Source of the DNA: Clostridia bacterium
GTDB lineage: Bacteria > Bacillota > Clostridia > Oscillospirales > CAG-272
Assembly: GCA_017483305.1 (NCBI GenBank)
Contig: JAFULC010000061.1
Location: forward strand, 1 to 64,000
DNA: 64,000 nucleotides
Direction: 5' to 3'
Within the stretch, counting starts at the first letter, position 1, and each line of letters begins with the position of its first letter. A program made the translations under genes and the position numbers. Shown one piece after another: positions 60,981 to 64,000 of the stretch. Under the pieces are notes generated by a model. It searched no databases. It worked only from the letters and a program-made list of their open reading frames with translations, and was not told the DNA's origin.

Positions 60981-62273
60981 TCAGTAGCGGGTGTTCGTGC
61001 CGATCTCGGACATCTTGCGAGCCGACTCAAAGACCTCGGTCACAAGCGTGACCTGCGACTCGTATTTCGCGCACTCGGCATCGAAAAGATCTGCGATCAG
61101 CTCCTCCATAAAGCCCTCGAAGACCTCCTTCTGATCCTCGTCCTCGTAGGCGCGCTCGGGCATTTCGTACTTACAGATCACGTGGTAGCCGTAGTCGGAT
61201 TCGATGACTCTGCACTCTCCGACCTCCATCTTGCCAAGCGCCTCTGTAACCTCGTCAAGATAAGCGTACGCCTCGCTCTGAAGTCCGTAGTAGTTGGGCT
61301 GAGAGTAGAGATACAACGCCTCTCCCTTGCCGCTCATCTCGTCGTAGATGCTCGCGTGCTCAAGGAAGCTGTCGATGTCTCCGTCACACGCCTCGGCGTA
61401 TGCGTGAGCCTTATCGTAAAGCTCGCCAAGCGTCTTGTCGTCGTAATTTTCGGTGACGTAATTGCCCTTGTCGTCGTAGAGGTAGCCGAGCTTTCCGTTC
61501 TTTTTGTCGTAAGCGATCCTGCCGTCCTCGGTGAAATACTCGTCGTTGCCGAAGATATCCTTGATCGTAAGCCCGTACTCGTCGGTCTGTGTTTTGCCGA
61601 CCGATTTATCGTACGCGATCTCCTTGTGCTTATCGTCGGTGTAATAGACGTGATCGCCAAAGCGGTCGGTATCTATGAGATAGTAGTAGGACGCGAGGTA
61701 GATCTGACCGAATGCGACGTAGTTCTCCTCGAGATGCTTCTGCCTCTCCGCTTCGCTGATAAGCTCGCCCTTCTCGCCGTAAAGATGATCCTTGAGCATA
61801 TCGATCTTGGTCTCAAGCAGGTAAAGCTCGCGTAAAATATCGTAGTTCGCGCCGTAGCCGCGAAGCTCGGAGTTGAGGGCGGTCTTTGATCCCGCGCGCT
61901 CGACCATAAGGTCCATAAGATCGTCTACAAGCTTTTCTCGCTCGTCGGTCAGAACCAGACCGAGACGGTCGAAAAGATAGTCTGCGATGATGTATCGGCT
62001 CGCCTGCTCCATCACGCTGGTGCGGAAATAATCGTCGTAGGTCGTGCCGTCGGGCGAGATGACCGTCTTCCAGAAATTCTCCGAGCCGACCTCGTATCCG
62101 TAGCCCGCAAGCGTGCCCTTCATTCGTGAGAGCATCAGCTCGTAGGTGTTGACCGTCAGGCTCTTGTCGGCGAAGGTCATCATTGTCTCGCCTCTGCCCG
62201 CGCAGGAGCAAAGCAGAGCTCCAATCATACAAAAGCAGAGCAAGAGGGCGATAAATTTAATCGTTTTTTTCAT
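60981..62273 (-). CDS. Parvulin-type foldase lipoprotein with internal repeat insert (paralogue 2)
   Basis: 430 aa. Lipobox LLCSC (Cys24). Same layout as its neighbour: N-domain with YELMLSRMKGTLAGYGYEVG, a repeat insert about residues 201-275 (YFTEDGRIAYDKKNG, then YLYDDKGNYV), and the C-terminal VGECRVIESDYGYHVICKYE. Shared phrases such as MLSRMKG show a tandem duplication. Starts 27 bp upstream of paralogue 1, with ribosome site AAAGGA. Confidence 0.85.
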   Translation of the reverse strand: MKKTIKFIALLLCFCMIGALLCSCAGRGETMMTFADKSLTVNTYELMLSRMKGTLAGYGYEVGSENFWKTVISPDGTTYDDYFRTSVMEQASRYIIADYLFDRLGLVLTDEREKLVDDLMDLMVERAGSKTALNSELRGYGANYDILRELYLLETKIDMLKDHLYGEKGELISEAERQKHLEENYVAFGQIYLASYYYLIDTDRFGDHVYYTDDKHKEIAYDKSVGKTQTDEYGLTIKDIFGNDEYFTEDGRIAYDKKNGKLGYLYDDKGNYVTENYDDKTLGELYDKAHAYAEACDGDIDSFLEHASIYDEMSGKGEALYLYSQPNYYGLQSEAYAYLDEVTEALGKMEVGECRVIESDYGYHVICKYEMPERAYEDEDQKEVFEGFMEELIADLFDAECAKYESQVTLVTEVFESARKMSEIGTNTRY

Positions 62274-62372
62274 TAATTTTGTCCTTTTTGAGAAATTTCA
62301 AGCAAAAATGAGTTTTTCGGGGGGATATTTCGGCGTTTTTTCGCCAAATATCCGTATCTTAACAATTATACA

Positions 62373-64000
62373 TCATAATTGTTCGGAATTTTTATCCTCA
62401 TTTTGTACAGTTTCAAGATATTTTTCAAACATTTTGTTAACTATGGTGAGCGAATTCTCGCCGTTCTTGAGGCGGAGTGTGACGAAGCTCTCGCCAACCG
62501 AGCCCATCATCACGCGTATCCTGCCGCCCATAATGAACGACATCTCCTGCCACAAGGGGATATCAAGCTCGCCCTGATAGAAGCGGACCTCGCCCTGAAG
62601 CTCGGTGACCTGACGGATGCCAAGCTCACTCGCCTGCGCACGCAGCAGTGCGACCTGCAAGAGATTTTCAACCGGGCGCGGCAGCTCTCCGAAGCGGTCG
62701 AGCAGCTCGTCGGCTATATCGTCGGCGTCGTACTGATTGCGTATGAGCGCTATGCGCTTATAAAGAGTCATTCTCTGCCCCGGGTAGCGAACGTAGGTAT
62801 CGGGAATGAACGCATCGTGCTCGATGCTGACCGTACAGTCCTCTCGCTCCTTTGGCTTTTCTCCCTTTTCCTCAAGCACCGCGTCGTTGAGGAGCTTGAT
62901 ATAAAGGTCGTATCCGATCGCCTCAAGGTGACCGTGCTGCTCCGCTCCGAGAATGTTACCCGCTCCGCGAATCTCCATATCGCGCAAGGCAATTCTGAAG
63001 CCTGCGCCAAACTCGGCATACTCCTTTATCGCCTCGAGTCGCTTCTGCGCGATCTCACTGAGCCCCTTGTTTTTCGGGTAGGTGAAGTAGGCGTAGGCGC
63101 GGCGCGACGAGCGTCCGACACGGCCTCTGAGCTGATGGAGCTGGGAGAGTCCGAGTCGGTCGGCACGGTCGGCTATGAGCGTATTCGCGTTCGGGATATC
63201 GATTCCCGTTTCGATTATCGTGGTGCTGACCAGCACGTCGATCTCGCCTGCGAGCATTCGGCTCCAGATATCCTCAAGCTCGTCCTTGTCCATCTTTCCG
63301 TGCGCCACCGTGACTCTCGCCTCGGGGATCTCCTTTGAGATATGCGCGGCTATATTATCGATCGACTCGACGAAATTATGGATATAAAAGACCTGTCCGC
63401 CGCGGCGAAGCTCACGCCTGATCGCCTCGAAGATTATAAGGTCGTCGTATTCAAGAACGTAGGTCTGCACGGGGAGTCGGTCGTCGGGTGCTTCGTCGAG
63501 AAGTGAGATATCGCGGATTCCTCCCATCGCCATATTGAGCGTTCTCGGGATCGGCGTTGCCGAGAGCGTCAGCACGTCGACGTTGCCGCCGAGCTGCTTG
63601 AGCTTCTCCTTTTGCGCCACGCCAAATCTCTGCTCCTCGTCGACGATCAGCAGACCAAGATCGTGGAATTTTACGTCCTTTCCGAGCAGCTTATGAGTTC
63701 CTATTATTATATCGGTATCTCCGCGCTCAAGTCGGCGAAGCGATTGCTCGATCTGCTTGGGTGTACGGAAGCGCGAGATCATATCTATATTGACCGCGAA
63801 ATTTCTCATTCGGCTCTGCGCGGTCTGAAAATGCTGGAGCGCGAGAATCGTGGTGGGCACAAGTATCGCGACCTGCTTGCCCGAGAGCACAGCCTTATAC
63901 GCCGCGCGGAACGCGACCTCGGTCTTGCCAAATCCTACGTCGCCGCAAAGGAGTCGGTCCATCGGTGTGCTCCTCATCATATCCTGCTTGACCTCGGCGA
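62373..64000 (-). CDS. mfd: Transcription-repair coupling factor Mfd (C-terminal part, cut by window edge)
   Basis: The reading frame runs off the right end; the window shows the last 540 or so residues of about 1150. Motor domain: RLLCGDVGFGKTEVAFRAA (Walker A), LLIVDEEQRFGV (DEEQ Walker B), LSATPIPRTL, THGK-type VAHGKMDKDE, and the QLRGRVGRSSRRAYAYF translocation motif. C-terminal D7 follows (QGELDIP...). Removes stalled RNA polymerase and recruits UvrA. Followed by the foldase pair. Confidence 0.96.
   Translation of the reverse strand, partial: AEVKQDMMRSTPMDRLLCGDVGFGKTEVAFRAAYKAVLSGKQVAILVPTTILALQHFQTAQSRMRNFAVNIDMISRFRTPKQIEQSLRRLERGDTDIIIGTHKLLGKDVKFHDLGLLIVDEEQRFGVAQKEKLKQLGGNVDVLTLSATPIPRTLNMAMGGIRDISLLDEAPDDRLPVQTYVLEYDDLIIFEAIRRELRRGGQVFYIHNFVESIDNIAAHISKEIPEARVTVAHGKMDKDELEDIWSRMLAGEIDVLVSTTIIETGIDIPNANTLIADRADRLGLSQLHQLRGRVGRSSRRAYAYFTYPKNKGLSEIAQKRLEAIKEYAEFGAGFRIALRDMEIRGAGNILGAEQHGHLEAIGYDLYIKLLNDAVLEEKGEKPKEREDCTVSIEHDAFIPDTYVRYPGQRMTLYKRIALIRNQYDADDIADELLDRFGELPRPVENLLQVALLRAQASELGIRQVTELQGEVRFYQGELDIPLWQEMSFIMGGRIRVMMGSVGESFVTLRLKNGENSLTIVNKMFEKYLETVQNEDKNSEQL

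Overview
This window looks like part of the chromosome of an endospore-forming, probably gut-associated member of the Clostridia (Bacillota). The support is a sporulation sigma factor of the SigG type, a SpoVAF/GerA germination protein and a SpoVD-like PBP with PASTA domains. Clean sigma-A promoters (TTGACA, 17 bp, TATAAT) and AGGAGG ribosome sites are common, and the small families (DUF6514, DUF3006, YqeG, YlxM) are typical of this group. Base composition is near half GC, with AT-rich intergenic DNA full of hairpins.

Layout. 1-1.8 kb: amino-acid ABC transporter (lipoprotein and permease). 2.0-4.5 kb: SRP/translation operon ylxM-ffh-rpsP-khpA. 4.6-7.4 kb: two poorly known host proteins. 7.5-15.9 kb: a compact phage-derived block. 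A minus-strand operon encodes small proteins, terminase small and large subunits, portal, a Prp-type cysteine protease, a scaffold-like protein and an N4-gp56-type major capsid protein. Facing it is a LexA-like (XRE + S24) repressor. No integrase, replication, tail or lysis gene was seen. 16.2-18.2 kb: radC-family gene and ftsZ. 18.2-31.9 kb: a dcw (division and cell wall) cluster on the minus strand, mraZ-rsmH-ftsL-spoVD/ftsI-murE-murF-mraY-ftsW-murG-ftsQ, followed by sigG. murD and murC are missing from it. 32-36 kb: repeats, spoVAF-like gene, nrdR, pdxK. 36-39 kb: two-component system with two membrane proteins. 39-42 kb: a rearranged tRNA-Thr locus and a BlaI/BlaR1-like pair. 42-50 kb: lipoprotein, hisS, methyltransferase, plsY, M24 peptidase, endonuclease IV-like and YqeG genes. 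50-51.5 kb: an AT-rich orphan gene, repeats and three tRNAs (His, Arg, Gly). 51.7-64 kb: a large CvpA-like protein, an orphan phage-connector-like gene, PPi-type phosphofructokinase, ThrE pair, lipid kinase, cysE, two tandem parvulin lipoproteins and the C-terminal half of mfd.

The genes work together in three main sets. The dcw cluster makes and exports lipid II and drives septation, and a MraZ-type operator sits at its promoter. The phage block has the parts to build and fill a head, with a protease, a capsid that carries a matching N-terminal cleavage-like motif, and a repressor whose candidate operators overlap its own promoter. The tail-end operon (parvulins, mfd) handles protein folding outside the membrane and DNA repair.

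The observations I find most worth checking are the tail-less capsid cassette with its own Prp protease, an FtsZ lacking the C-terminal tail and the T7-loop Asn, two tRNA loci carrying tRNA fragments fused to extra terminators, and tandem parvulins with an internal repeat insert.
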